Shown here: piece after piece, positions 18,674 to 27,419 of the stretch | How positions within the stretch are numbered: position 1 is the stretch's first letter | Layout: each line of letters starts with the position of its first letter | Origin: Chlorobaculum limnaeum | Lineage (GTDB): Bacteria; Bacteroidota; Chlorobiia; Chlorobiales; Chlorobiaceae | NCBI RefSeq assembly: GCF_001747405.1 | Contig: NZ_CP017305.1 | Location: forward strand, 2,733,277 to 2,797,276 | Direction: 5' to 3' | DNA length: 64,000 nucleotides | Program-made: the position numbers and the translations under genes | Notes under the pieces: model-generated | Told to the model about the DNA's origin: nothing | The model's database searches: none | What the model saw: the letters and a program-made list of their open reading frames with translations, nothing else

Positions 18674-20651
18674 CGACGCGTCTGTCTTGTTTTGTGTCCA
18701 TCACTTGTTGAACTCTCTTCGCCAGGCTCACCCTGACCGTTGTCTCTTTCTGAACCTTCGCGCCGGGAGCGATGCTCTGCGAAATCACGCTGCCGCCGCT
18801 GCTCCCCGCAGGCTCCATCTTCAGGCCATACCATTCAAGCAGCTTGGCTGCCTCGCTCTCGCGAAGCCCCTTCAAATCCGGAACGATCACTGTCGAAATG
18901 CTGTCGAGCAACTCCTTTTCGGGGGCTTTCATGCTCAGGCGTTTCTGCATTTCGAGAGAAGAGGCCAGCGCCCGTCCGCAGACCCTCGAAAAAACCGGAG
19001 CCGCCACGGCTGACGCATAATACTCTGTCTGCGGCTCATCGACAACGATAATCGCCGCATACTGAGGATTGTCGTAAGGAAAAAATCCGGCGAAGGACGC
19101 CACGTAATAGCGCCACCCCTGATAGCTGCCGTTATGCAGCTTCTGCGCCGTGCCGGTCTTGCCCGCAACCGGTATTCCCTCGATAGCCGCCAATTTTCCG
19201 GTGCCATTTTCGACCACCTCGCGGAAATATTCTTTTGCCATGTATCGGGACGTTTCCGGCTTCAGAGCCTGAGCCACTTTCAGCGGCGCGTTTTCCATCA
19301 CCTTCTTGCCCTCGGAATCGGTGACGCTTCTGATGACGAACGGCCTCATGCGAGTGCCGTCGTTAGCCATTGTCGCGTATGCCTGAAGCACCTGGAGCGG
19401 GGTCGCCATGACCTGGTAGCCGTAGCCCATCCAGGGGAGCGTCAGCTTGCCCCAGCGCGAAACCGGCTTGAGCCGTCCCCCTGATTCACCGATAAGACCA
19501 ACCCCACTCTTCTGGCCGAAACCGAGCGCTCGGGCGTAGCGGTAAAAAACCTCCGGGCCGGCCTTCATGGCGGTGGTCGCCGCGATGACGTTGCTCGACA
19601 CCGAAATCGCCTTCTGGAAGGTGATCACGCCGAACGGCTCGTGATCACGGATGTGCTTGCCGTAAAGCGTGAGCGTGCCGCCATGGCCGTCCACCGGCTG
19701 ATCCACCCTCCATTGCAGCGACTCGGTGGCCGCCGCGGCCATGACGATCTTGAAGGTCGAACCCGGCTCGAACATATCGGTGACCGCGCGGTTGCGCATC
19801 TGATCGGCGGTAAGCCCGCTCCGGCGGTTCATGTCGAAGGTGGGGTAGTTGGCCATCGCGATGATTTCGCCCGTCCTGGCGTCCATCACGATACCCATCG
19901 CGCTGCTTGCCTTGAACTCCGCGACCGCGCGGGCAATCTCCTCTTCGAGGATGCCCTGCACGTCGGCGTCGATGGTCAGCATCACGTCGTTACCGTTCAT
20001 GGGCTGCACCTGCTCGGCATCGGGGGCGGGATAGCGCTCTCCGGTGGCCGAACGCTGAAAGACCCGCACACCGTCGCGTCCACGCAACTCTTTGTCGAAG
20101 CTCTTTTCAAGCCCGCTGATTCCCTTGTTGTCGCGATCGGTCAGTCCGATGAGCTGGGCGGCCACGTTGAGATAGTGGCGGTGCTGCTCGCGCCTGAAGC
20201 CGATGCCCTCGATTTTGCGGCTCATCAGGCTCGCGGCCTGCGCCACCGGCACATTTCGCTCCAGCCAGACAAAGCGCCTCTTCTTCCGGAGCAGGTCGAG
20301 ATAGTGGCCGCGGCTCTTGCCGAAAGTTTCCGATAAAAGACGCGCCGCCGCGCCAGCGTCCGTCACCAGTTTTGGATCGGCGTAAAATGAGATGCTCTCG
20401 ACGCTCTCGGCCAGCGGCCTGCCCTGACGATCCAGAATGCGACCGCGCCGGGCCTTCTCGGTCAGCATAACCTCGTACTGGCGGCTCGCCTTTGCCCGGT
20501 ATTTTTTGACATCGAGCACCTGGATGCCGAGAAGCTTCGAAACGATCGCCAGAAAAAACAGCAGCATGAGCGCCGTCATGACGCCGAGGCGCAGGCCGAA
20601 TTCATGGTCGCTGGTGCCTTTGGCCTCCGGTGTCGTCTGCTGTTGGTTCAT
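18657..20651 (-). CDS. ftsI: Septal peptidoglycan transpeptidase FtsI (class B PBP) with PASTA domain
   Basis: Penicillin-binding protein that crosslinks septal peptidoglycan. Residues 20-42 form the membrane anchor and the dimerisation (pedestal) domain follows. The transpeptidase motifs are all present: SxxK as Ser298-Thr-Phe-Lys301, SxN as Ser352-Ser-Asn354 and KTG at 498-500. The C-terminus (about 595-655) is a PASTA domain (VIVPDLKGLRESEAAKLL), which proteobacterial FtsI lacks. At 664 residues it is longer than E. coli FtsI for that reason. It overlaps murE and follows the ftsL-like gene by 27 bp. Confidence 0.95.
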   Translation of the reverse strand: MNQQQTTPEAKGTSDHEFGLRLGVMTALMLLFFLAIVSKLLGIQVLDVKKYRAKASRQYEVMLTEKARRGRILDRQGRPLAESVESISFYADPKLVTDAGAAARLLSETFGKSRGHYLDLLRKKRRFVWLERNVPVAQAASLMSRKIEGIGFRREQHRHYLNVAAQLIGLTDRDNKGISGLEKSFDKELRGRDGVRVFQRSATGERYPAPDAEQVQPMNGNDVMLTIDADVQGILEEEIARAVAEFKASSAMGIVMDARTGEIIAMANYPTFDMNRRSGLTADQMRNRAVTDMFEPGSTFKIVMAAAATESLQWRVDQPVDGHGGTLTLYGKHIRDHEPFGVITFQKAISVSSNVIAATTAMKAGPEVFYRYARALGFGQKSGVGLIGESGGRLKPVSRWGKLTLPWMGYGYQVMATPLQVLQAYATMANDGTRMRPFVIRSVTDSEGKKVMENAPLKVAQALKPETSRYMAKEYFREVVENGTGKLAAIEGIPVAGKTGTAQKLHNGSYQGWRYYVASFAGFFPYDNPQYAAIIVVDEPQTEYYASAVAAPVFSRVCGRALASSLEMQKRLSMKAPEKELLDSISTVIVPDLKGLRESEAAKLLEWYGLKMEPAGSSGGSVISQSIAPGAKVQKETTVRVSLAKRVQQVMDTKQDRRVDGAAR

Positions 20652-20678
20652 GCATTCGTCGATGAAAAAGGGGTTCGG

Positions 20679-21146
20679 TCAGGGTTCGATCTCGACCGGC
20701 GGTATGAAAGAGGAGTCAAGCCCGATTTTTTTGGCATGAACGGAAATGTACCGGATGCTCTGAAGCTCCTGACTCTTCAGCGCCTCGGCGGTCGAGACGC
20801 TGGTGCTGATCCTGAGCTGCTCCCGCAGGCGCTCGTTGCGCCGGGCCAGCTCGTTGATGGCGAGCGTATTGTTGATCTGCACGAGAAAAAGCACCGTGGC
20901 GACAATGAGGTATACAAAGGTCCTCAGCCGAAGCAAGGAACCGATGTCGAAAATCTCGGACGAAGACGCCGGTTGCGATGCCTTGAAACGCGATTCCGGC
21001 TCGAAGGCGAAAGGCCGACCTTCGAGCACATCGACGCCGCCAAGCTCATAGCCTGCAATGCCGCTTCCGTTCTCCTGCCCGAAAAGCTCACCCGTTCTTC
21101 CGGCAAACCCGGCAAACGGCTTACTGGCAGAGTTCAACACGTTCAC
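20679..21146 (-). CDS. ftsL: FtsL-like bitopic division protein
   Basis: A 155-residue protein with about 70 cytoplasmic residues, one membrane helix near 74-91 and a following periplasmic stretch predicted as coiled coil (NELARRNERLREQLR). This layout and the position between rsmH and ftsI are those of FtsL, which with FtsB and FtsQ regulates FtsWI. The GTG start has a strong GGGGAGGTG site. FtsL sequences are poorly conserved, so identity rests on topology and position. The cytoplasmic tail is longer than in E. coli FtsL. Confidence 0.75.
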   Translation of the reverse strand: MNVLNSASKPFAGFAGRTGELFGQENGSGIAGYELGGVDVLEGRPFAFEPESRFKASQPASSSEIFDIGSLLRLRTFVYLIVATVLFLVQINNTLAINELARRNERLREQLRISTSVSTAEALKSQELQSIRYISVHAKKIGLDSSFIPPVEIEP

Positions 21147-21165
21147 GGCACACCTCCCCTGAGAA

Positions 21166-22116
21166 TTAAAGTTTCTGAATGACTCTGAGACGCGCGCTTC
21201 TCGCTCTCGGATTGCGAAGGGTCTCGTCCGCCGCGGCCTCGACCGGCTTCCTGGTGACCAGCACCGCTTCGGCGGGCTTCAGCGGCTCGCGAAGCGCGAC
21301 CCCTTTCGGCCCCCAGTCCGCCGAACATCTGGCGGCGAAAAAACGCTTGACAATCCTGTCCTCCAGCGAATGGTAACTGATCACCGCCAGCCGTCCGCCG
21401 GGAGAGAGCAGCTCGAATCCATCCGCCAGCGCCTGTTCGAGAACGCCAAGTTCATCGTTGACCTCGATGCGCAGCGCCTGGTAAATCCTCGACAAAGTCT
21501 TGATCGCCAGGTCTTTTCGCGGACAGGCGGCCCTCACCACCGAGGCCAGTTCGCCGGTCGTCGTCAGCGGCACGGCACTTCTCGCCGAAACGAGCGCCCT
21601 GGCGATCCTGCCGCCGAGCGGCTCCTCGCCATACCGGAAAAAGAGCTTCGCCAGCGCGGCCTCGTCGTAGTCGTTGACCACGTCGGCTGCGGTCAGCGGT
21701 CCGTCCGGATCCATGCGCATGTCGAGCGGACCGTCCTTGAGATAGCTGAATCCGCGCTCCGGCGTGTCGATCTGAAACGACGACACACCGAGATCGAGCA
21801 GAAATCCCATGACCGGCAACGCCGCGCCGCGCGCGATTGGCGTCACAAGCTCCTTCACCATGCCGAAGTTGCCCCTGACCAGGCGATAGTTGCCGCCGAC
21901 CGCCCCGAGCTTTTGGCCCGCCGCTTCGAGCGCATGGGTGTCCTGATCGATGCCGACAAGGAGCGACTCGCCGCCGAGCGTTTCGAAATGCCGGAGCAGC
22001 AGTGACGAATGGCCCCCGCCGCCAAGCGTGCCATCGATGTACACTCCCGGAAGCGTGACCAGCAGCGACACGGATTCTCCGGCAAGCACCGGCTCGTGGT
22101 AGTCCTGATAATCCAT
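21166..22116 (-). CDS. rsmH: 16S rRNA m4C1402 methyltransferase RsmH (MraW)
   Basis: SAM-dependent enzyme that N4-methylates C1402 in the ribosomal P site. The 316 residues show [14 protein letters not shown] (SAM loop), [19 protein letters not shown], and [13 protein letters not shown], with [16 protein letters not shown] in the C-terminal part. It starts two bases after the mraZ stop and is the usual second gene of the dcw cluster. Confidence 0.97.
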   Translation of the reverse strand: MDYQDYHEPVLAGESVSLLVTLPGVYIDGTLGGGGHSSLLLRHFETLGGESLLVGIDQDTHALEAAGQKLGAVGGNYRLVRGNFGMVKELVTPIARGAALPVMGFLLDLGVSSFQIDTPERGFSYLKDGPLDMRMDPDGPLTAADVVNDYDEAALAKLFFRYGEEPLGGRIARALVSARSAVPLTTTGELASVVRAACPRKDLAIKTLSRIYQALRIEVNDELGVLEQALADGFELLSPGGRLAVISYHSLEDRIVKRFFAARCSADWGPKGVALREPLKPAEAVLVTRKPVEAAADETLRNPRARSARLRVIQKL

Positions 22117-22118
22117 GT

Positions 22119-22586
22119 TCAGATGTACCGGCTTGCAAGCGGCGCGAACCGGCCTGCGTTATCACTCAGCAGCCGGTCGAGACGAATCGGCTCCCAGACG
22201 ACCATTTTCGCGTTGGCCCCGATGATGACCGCATCCCTGACGATGCCGGCATGATCGAGCATCTCCCGCGACAGCGCGATCCTGCCGGAGCGGTCGAGCT
22301 CCGCCTGGTCGAGACGCGAATAGATCATGGTGGTCAGCAGACGTTCGTCTGGATTGAAATCGGAGAGCTTGAGCAACTGCTGCTCCTTTTCGTTCCAGAC
22401 CGAAGGTTCGTAGAGTTCGAGCGACCCGTCATCGGCCTTGAAGACATAGAGTTCTATCGAACGGCCGGGCGCGTCCGTTCCGGAATCGCCGCTCTGCGAC
22501 AAGAAGCGACGCCGGAACCGGGCCGGAATCAGAAGTCGGCCCTTCTCATCGACGCTATGCTGCTCTCTTCCGATAAATCCGGGCAT
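22119..22586 (-). CDS. mraZ: Transcriptional regulator MraZ
   Basis: DNA-binding repressor of its own operon, built from two AbrB-like swapped-hairpin units. The 155 residues begin [24 protein letters not shown]; the second [18 protein letters not shown] is the matching half. I start at 22586, directly after the operator repeats; the frame runs further upstream but that extension would be encoded by the promoter and operator. It heads the 17-kb dcw cluster. Confidence 0.95.
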   Translation of the reverse strand: MPGFIGREQHSVDEKGRLLIPARFRRRFLSQSGDSGTDAPGRSIELYVFKADDGSLELYEPSVWNEKEQQLLKLSDFNPDERLLTTMIYSRLDQAELDRSGRIALSREMLDHAGIVRDAVIIGANAKMVVWEPIRLDRLLSDNAGRFAPLASRYI

Positions 22587-22590
22587 AAAT

Positions 22591-22620
22591 CCCCCACTTT
22601 TTCCCACTTTCCACCACTTT
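22591..22620 (-). promoter_or_regulatory. MraZ operator: three 10-bp direct repeats
   Basis: Read on the minus strand, the 30 bp are three tandem decamers, each starting AAAGTGG (AAAGTGGTGG, AAAGTGGGAA, AAAGTGGGGG). This 10-bp spacing of TGGG-type repeats is the known MraZ recognition pattern. A -10-like TATACA lies at 22628-22623, so transcription would begin inside the operator. The last G-run also sits where the mraZ ribosome site should be. The -35 region is unclear. Confidence 0.88.
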
Positions 22621-22926
22621 AATGTATACAATCGAATGTTGAAAAAAAAGAGCGGGAACAATGTAAAAAGGACGGGAAACAGCGAAAATAGCGTTTCACG
22701 CGGCACGATTAAGGTTTTGACTCGGCCGACCCGGAGACGGTTACTGTGCTCGTTCAGCAAACGGTTATTTCCTCAGCAGCCAATTTAGCGCATACCGGGA
22801 AGCTCTGGTTCTTATAAAATCCGTGAATTACGGAACCCGTCGCCCAAAGGGCGTTCCTTTGCAGAACTGACGGGCATCGATGCCATTGCCTGAAACGGCG
22901 GGAAATCTGGTGAGTTCTGATTATTA

Positions 22927-24028
22927 CTCCGGCCAATAAAGGTATCAATTTTTGGCATAGCGAACATTGGGATGATCAAACAGTTTTTCGACTTTGCAAG
23001 GACTTTTCTGAAGATGTCTCATATGCGAAATCGTCTTGTCGTGAATTGCCGCTTTTGATCGGGCTACTCCACCATAATTGCCATGCACGGCGTGTTTCAA
23101 ATCGTTGTTCAGATATTCGTCTGGATTCAATTCCGGTGAGTAGGACGGTAAATAAAACACCTCGATCTTTTCCGTATGCTTTCCCAGCCACTCTTTGACC
23201 GGTTTGCTGTGATGCACTTTCAGATTGTCCAGAATGAGGATCACTTTTCGGCCTGCATCCTTGACCAGACGCTTCATGAACTCGATGAGTCGTTTGCTGT
23301 TCATGGCATCTTCATAGAGCATGAAACGAAGCTTGCCCTGGTTGTTGATCGCTGAAATCATGCTGATGTGCTCCTTGCGCGCATTCAGTCGTAACTCAGG
23401 CGTTTTTCCGGCAGGAGCATAGCCTCTGACCAGGTTGCCATTGGTTGCGATGCCGGTCTCGTCAGCCCAGTAAATCTCGGCATTTTCAGTCTTTGCCTTC
23501 GCTTTGATGGCTGGATAGGACTCCTGCATCCAGCGCTCGACTTCGGCTGGACGCTGTTCATAGGCTTTCCTGATCGGACGTTGCGGTGTATAGCCCCAGC
23601 GTGACAGGTAGTGGCCAACCGTGCGAATCGGCATGTTGATGCCAAACTGCTGAAGAATCAGGAGTTGGATTGCCTGACGATCCCAAAGCGCGAATGGCAG
23701 TTTCAGTTGTTCAGGGTAATGATCGACAATCATTTTCTGAATCTTCTTTTCCTGTTCAGGATTCAGACTCCTTTGTTCTCCATGTTTTCGACCCCGTTTT
23801 GGCTCCGCAAGCATGGACTGGCCTTCTCGCTGGTATCGTTGCCACCAACGACTCGTTGTTTCAGGGGACAACCCCAAGAGTTCGGCAACTTCATTGTTGC
23901 CTTTGCCTTGCTTTCGCAAGCGAATCACCTGGTTGCGCAATAAAGCGCGCTCCCGGTCAGAGACTTTTCTAATATCGATTTTTTCCATACCCGCAATATA
24001 ATATATTTGCGAGTTTTATTGGCTGGAT
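22927..24028 (-). mobile_element. Complete IS630-family insertion sequence
   Basis: Terminal inverted repeats read CTCCGGCCAATAAA at the left and, on the other strand, ATCCAGCCAATAAA at the right. A TA dinucleotide lies outside each end (22925-22926 and 24029-24030), matching the TA target duplication typical of IS630/Tc1-type elements. The element is about 1.1 kb with one intact transposase gene. It lies some 300 bp upstream of the dcw operator. Confidence 0.88.
22945..23988 (-). CDS. IS630-family transposase
   Basis: A 347-residue single-frame transposase. The N-terminal 130 residues are helix-turn-helix/winged-helix domains (NNEVAELLGLSPETTSRWW). The DDE domain shows EIYWADETGI (first Asp), KVILILDNLKVHHS (second Asp) and SPELNPDEYLNNDLK with the final Glu. 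Many IS630 relatives are split by a frameshift; this one is not, so the element may be active. Confidence 0.93.
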   Translation of the reverse strand: MEKIDIRKVSDRERALLRNQVIRLRKQGKGNNEVAELLGLSPETTSRWWQRYQREGQSMLAEPKRGRKHGEQRSLNPEQEKKIQKMIVDHYPEQLKLPFALWDRQAIQLLILQQFGINMPIRTVGHYLSRWGYTPQRPIRKAYEQRPAEVERWMQESYPAIKAKAKTENAEIYWADETGIATNGNLVRGYAPAGKTPELRLNARKEHISMISAINNQGKLRFMLYEDAMNSKRLIEFMKRLVKDAGRKVILILDNLKVHHSKPVKEWLGKHTEKIEVFYLPSYSPELNPDEYLNNDLKHAVHGNYGGVARSKAAIHDKTISHMRHLQKSPCKVEKLFDHPNVRYAKN

Positions 24029-24327
24029 TAATAACAGTGGAAGAGATGCGATCATCTGCAAAACAGCCTGGGAGATAGACTGATTTCCTTCGTTATCGCG
24101 CTGAATCTGCATCCTCCCCACGCTTGAAAGCTTACGAGCTGAAGAGCACGCGCCTTGTCCATACCCGAAAGGGGGGCGTCCGCTCCGGCACAGCCATTTG
24201 AGCGTGAGTCTGGCGGCGCTTCGATGACCGCCATGGACTCACTTCAGCAAATAATGTTCTTTCTCCGCATTTGCCTTTCCACAGAAGCTCCGAGAAAGCA
24301 CTTGCACAAAGAATACTTATAAAGGGA
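24029..24327. other. Non-coding gap between IS630 and the lipoprotein operon
   Basis: I see no credible gene, RNA or terminator here. The short frames present have no family match I recognise and no ribosome site. It may contain pre-insertion sequence of the former dcw upstream region. Confidence 0.4.
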
Positions 24328-24984
24328 TTATTTCTCCGACTGATACATCGGCGACCTTGGGCCATAGAGCAATCCGTTCGGCCTTGGCGAGAGTAGCCGT
24401 GAACTTGTGATTTTGGAGATGTCATGTCCCTGATCGACAGCACTGCTGACAACCTGCTTGACGATCGCCTTGACCAGCAATCCGGCAAGACCAAGATTGC
24501 TATTGTTGTCTGATTCGGCACTGGAAGCGGTGGCATTGCCCGACCACAACAACGCTCCTGTTTTCGCGTCGATCAATCGGGCATCCGCTGTAACGACCGT
24601 ATCGCTGCTCACCACCTTGTAGGACGCGCCATAACTTTCTATAGTTATATACAGAACCGCATCCGCTCCGAATATCTCCCTTAATTTGTTCAGCGGAGCA
24701 TCATGCATTTCCGCAGGGTTTTGCAATCCGTTTTCCTTGAAGGTCTGATCGACCAGAGCGACGGGAAACACATAATAACCGCCCTCGGCGAGTGGCTTTG
24801 TTGCGGTGGATAAAAACCCATAGGTAGCTTTGATATCTGGTGAATGATTCACCGGAGGCAAGACCAGAATCGAGGCTGGTTTGGAATTCCGATAATTCGT
24901 GTAATCCTGCTTTGCCACGGTTCCGGCACATCCTCCAAGCAATGATAAAACCGACAAGGTCAAGACAGATTTGAAGAATTTCAT
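24328..24984 (-). CDS. DUF799 (GNA1162-like) lipoprotein
   Basis: A 218-residue lipoprotein with signal peptide and lipobox LGGC (Cys19). The body (ASILVLPPVNHSPDIKATYGFLST ... shorter motif GADAVLYITIESYGASY) matches the DUF799 family typified by Neisseria GNA1162, a TolB/CsgG-type fold. It is the third gene of an operon with a DUF4810 and a CsgG-like lipoprotein, a trio conserved in several Gram-negative groups and thought to act together at the outer membrane. The function is not established. It follows the DUF4810 gene by 12 bp. Confidence 0.85.
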   Translation of the reverse strand: MKFFKSVLTLSVLSLLGGCAGTVAKQDYTNYRNSKPASILVLPPVNHSPDIKATYGFLSTATKPLAEGGYYVFPVALVDQTFKENGLQNPAEMHDAPLNKLREIFGADAVLYITIESYGASYKVVSSDTVVTADARLIDAKTGALLWSGNATASSAESDNNSNLGLAGLLVKAIVKQVVSSAVDQGHDISKITSSRLLSPRPNGLLYGPRSPMYQSEK

Positions 24985-24996
24985 TATCTTCTCCCT

Positions 24997-25338
24997 TTAT
25001 TTAATTTTATCAATGATTCGAGTCATGTACTGCTTTGATTCCGGAAACAGTTCTTCCTCGCTGATAAAAGATTTTTTCGCCTCTTCCGGCTTGCCCACCT
25101 TGTAGTACAATACTCCGAGCTGCGCATGATACCCTGGAGGAAGCGGCCTGTTCTTCGATTTCGCAACCTCATAATCAGCCTGAAGTTTCGCTATATGCTC
25201 TTCGGGCGACAACTTGTCGGGATGAGCATATCCCTGATATAACAAATCTTCGTAACGCCCCCATTCATACATGGGCGGATTGCTGGAAGCACACCCCTGT
25301 ATTGCCAGAATCAGAAAAAACGGTACTATTTTTTTCAT
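24997..25338 (-). CDS. DUF4810 lipoprotein
   Basis: A 113-residue lipoprotein with lipobox IQGC (Cys16). The mature part contains MYEWGRYEDLLYQGY, then a helical region resembling a TPR unit (LGVLYYKVGKPEEAKKSF). This is the middle member of the CsgG-like/DUF4810/DUF799 trio. I start at the ATG at 25338, five bases after the end of the full CsgG-like reading frame; its ribosome site would lie inside that frame, so translation may depend on ribosomes reaching it. Confidence 0.85.
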   Translation of the reverse strand: MKKIVPFFLILAIQGCASSNPPMYEWGRYEDLLYQGYAHPDKLSPEEHIAKLQADYEVAKSKNRPLPPGYHAQLGVLYYKVGKPEEAKKSFISEEELFPESKQYMTRIIDKIK

Positions 25339-25343
25339 GATAT

Positions 25344-26027
25344 TCAATTTTTTGGTTTCCAAAGACGCTGATCGATTCCCTCGACCAATCGGTTTACCGC
25401 TTCTCTTATAGCAAGATCCAGAACCTTGCCGTTAAGCGTCGAGTCGTATGATGTCGTACCGCCAAAGCCGATCACCTCTCTGCTCGAAAGCGCGTATTAG
25501 CCTGCCCCCTGCGCTGAATAGACAATTTCTGAAGTCAAGGCATCAACGACATTCAGCGTGACTTTCGCATAGGCTACCTGCGAAGTGCCCCTGCCGAGAA
25601 TACCGAAGAGTTGCTGATCCCCGCTCTCTTTTCTGCCGAACTCCGTCACATCACCCGTAATCAGATAAGAGGCGCTTTTTATATTCTGGGTCTTTCCCCC
25701 AAGATTCGCTTCGAATTTGGTCTCATTCATGTTATCCCTGTCCATGACATTGAAATAATTCGTCTGCTGCAGATGAGACAGGAGGATGGTCTTCGCCTGA
25801 CTACCAAGACGGTCATTGCCATCGGAAAACAGCCCTCGCATGAAGCTCGAACGATTTTCAAATTTTCCAACGACAAGATTAGATTTGACGCCTGCGTAAT
25901 GCTGTGAGGCACTGTTGACTTTGTCAACAACCAGCGCCTGATGGGTTTCTGTAGCGCAACCAGCCAGCAATGACAAAGCTATCATTGGGACCAGCGGTTT
26001 CAATGCCGAAAAATGTCTCATATCCAT
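25344..26027 (-). pseudogene. CsgG-like lipoprotein gene with one in-frame stop
   Basis: The frame starts at an ATG seven bases after AGGAG and codes a lipoprotein (lipobox LAGC, Cys24) with CsgG-family features such as SNLVVGKFENRSSF and ASYLITGDVTEFG. After codon 176 (YSAQGAG) there is a TAA at 25499-25497. The same frame then continues for 50 clean codons (YALSSREVIGFGGT ... RLVEGIDQRLWKP) to a TGA at 25344, just before the DUF4810 start. The missing residue is probably Glu, so a single base change explains the stop. Either the gene is newly broken, the base is a sequencing error, or the stop is read through. Confidence 0.85.
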
Positions 26028-26466
26028 ATTTTTTCTCCTATTTAACTTGTCAAAACAAACAATTCATTTATGAAGCTGAAAGGCGTTACACACGTACCCT
26101 ATAACGTCTCACTTCAAGCATAACGAATATCACTATAGATATAGCTCAACAAAATTCGTATATATACTCCATCAAAAGGAACATATTCAACGATATAAAA
26201 AAATATATCAGAGTCGACCTGTAAACAAAAGCGACAAACGCAACTATACGTTTAGAGTCATCTTATCCAAGAGACTTGAATTGGGGGGGGATAACTCGGG
26301 AAACACTTTGCATGTTACGAAATTCTGAAGAAAAACAGAAAAAACACTTGAATCACCGTCCGCAGTGCGCTAAGCCGCACTGTGCAGCAGAAGGCAATCG
26401 AATGTTCTGAAAAAATTGTAGACTCACCGCGACAGGGGCGAAGAAACAGAACACAGCAAAAGAGGC
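26028..26466. other. AT-rich intergenic region between divergent genes
   Basis: No gene seen. The DNA is much richer in A and T than its surroundings and should hold the promoters of the lipoprotein operon (minus) and the NYN-domain gene (plus). A run of eight G occurs at 26283-26290. No clear sigma-70 pair could be assigned by eye. Confidence 0.5.
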
Positions 26467-26988
26467 ATGGCATCGAGTTACCGGGAGACCGTCGTTGACG
26501 GTTACAATCTGATTCACAAGCTTGGCAAGGTTGGGGTCGGAGCGCCGATGGCGGAGCTGCGCGAACGGCTCGAAGCGATGCTTGCACGGTACCGGCAGAG
26601 GTCGCGGCGGCATGTCATTCTTGTCTATGATGGCGGCAGCGGGCCGAAGCCGCTCACTTTGACCGGGGCCATCGACGTCACCTTCAGCGGCACCGTCAAA
26701 TCCGCCGACCGCTGGATCATCGACCATGTCCGTTCGCTGGGCGCTCGCGCCTCCATGACGCTCGTCGTCAGTTCCGACCGGGAGATCCAGCGCTACTCGA
26801 CGGCGCATGGGGCGAAGTTCGTCGATTCAGAGACCTTTATCGACGAACTGGCGGCGATGGGCATCGCTTTCGATGAAAACCGTCGGCGGGAAACGCGGAG
26901 AGCTGGCAGAGTGAACAAAAGCGCGCCTGGGCCACTCTCAGACAGCGAGGTCGATTACTGGCTCCGCCTCTTCGACAGAAAACAGTGA
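26467..26988 (+). CDS. NYN-domain (YacP/Rae1-like) putative ribonuclease
   Basis: A 173-residue protein with the PIN-like NYN fold. Expected acidic residues are visible: VVDGYNLIHKL near the start, LVYDGGSG in the middle and VVSSDREIQRYS later. Family member Rae1 of Bacillus is a ribosome-associated mRNA endonuclease. The C-terminal 35 residues are basic then acidic and could contact RNA. It has no partner gene here; substrate unknown. Confidence 0.8.
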   Translation: MASSYRETVVDGYNLIHKLGKVGVGAPMAELRERLEAMLARYRQRSRRHVILVYDGGSGPKPLTLTGAIDVTFSGTVKSADRWIIDHVRSLGARASMTLVVSSDREIQRYSTAHGAKFVDSETFIDELAAMGIAFDENRRRETRRAGRVNKSAPGPLSDSEVDYWLRLFDRKQ

Positions 26989-27079
26989 CATCGATAATCT
27001 GCGTCTGTTTCTTGAGACAATTTATTATAATCCAAGGTCAATTGTTATTACCTACCCCCCTTAACCGACGACCGTAATC

Positions 27080-27406
27080 ATGTCCGAAAGTCGTGCAATG
27101 AACAACGATCACTGGCGGGAACTTGAAGAGTGGCGAGGCAAAATCGACGAGATCGACCGCCAGGTGGCGGCACTCCTCTGCCAGCGCTTGCAGTTCGCCG
27201 GAAATATAAGCGCCGTCAAATCGAGAATCGGCGAGACCGTGCTTCAGCCTGAACGTGAAAAAGAGGTATTCGTCAACGTCCTCAGCCACGCGGATTCTCC
27301 GCTGATGAGCCAGGCGCTCGAAAAGATCTACCACTGCATTCTCAATGAATCGCGCCTCTTCCAGCAGGAGTGCAAGAACGGGCAACAGAACCATTCCGCC
27401 CGATAA
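27080..27406 (+). CDS. Chorismate mutase, AroQ class
   Basis: A 108-residue all-helical enzyme converting chorismate to prephenate for Phe/Tyr synthesis. The AroQ active-site pattern is present: Arg in EWRGKIDEID, Arg in CQRLQFAGNI, Lys in SAVKSRIG, the QPEREKEV block and a late Gln. It is a stand-alone mutase, not fused to prephenate dehydratase or dehydrogenase. A second Met six residues in is an alternative start. It ends 13 bp before mltG. A TATAAT at about 27026 is a possible -10. Confidence 0.85.
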   Translation: MSESRAMNNDHWRELEEWRGKIDEIDRQVAALLCQRLQFAGNISAVKSRIGETVLQPEREKEVFVNVLSHADSPLMSQALEKIYHCILNESRLFQQECKNGQQNHSAR

Positions 27407-27419
27407 TCCGCAAACTTCC

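Noticed and set aside
22587..22760. N-terminal extension of MraZ
   Set aside because: It would translate the promoter and operator; the family N-terminus begins at 22586.
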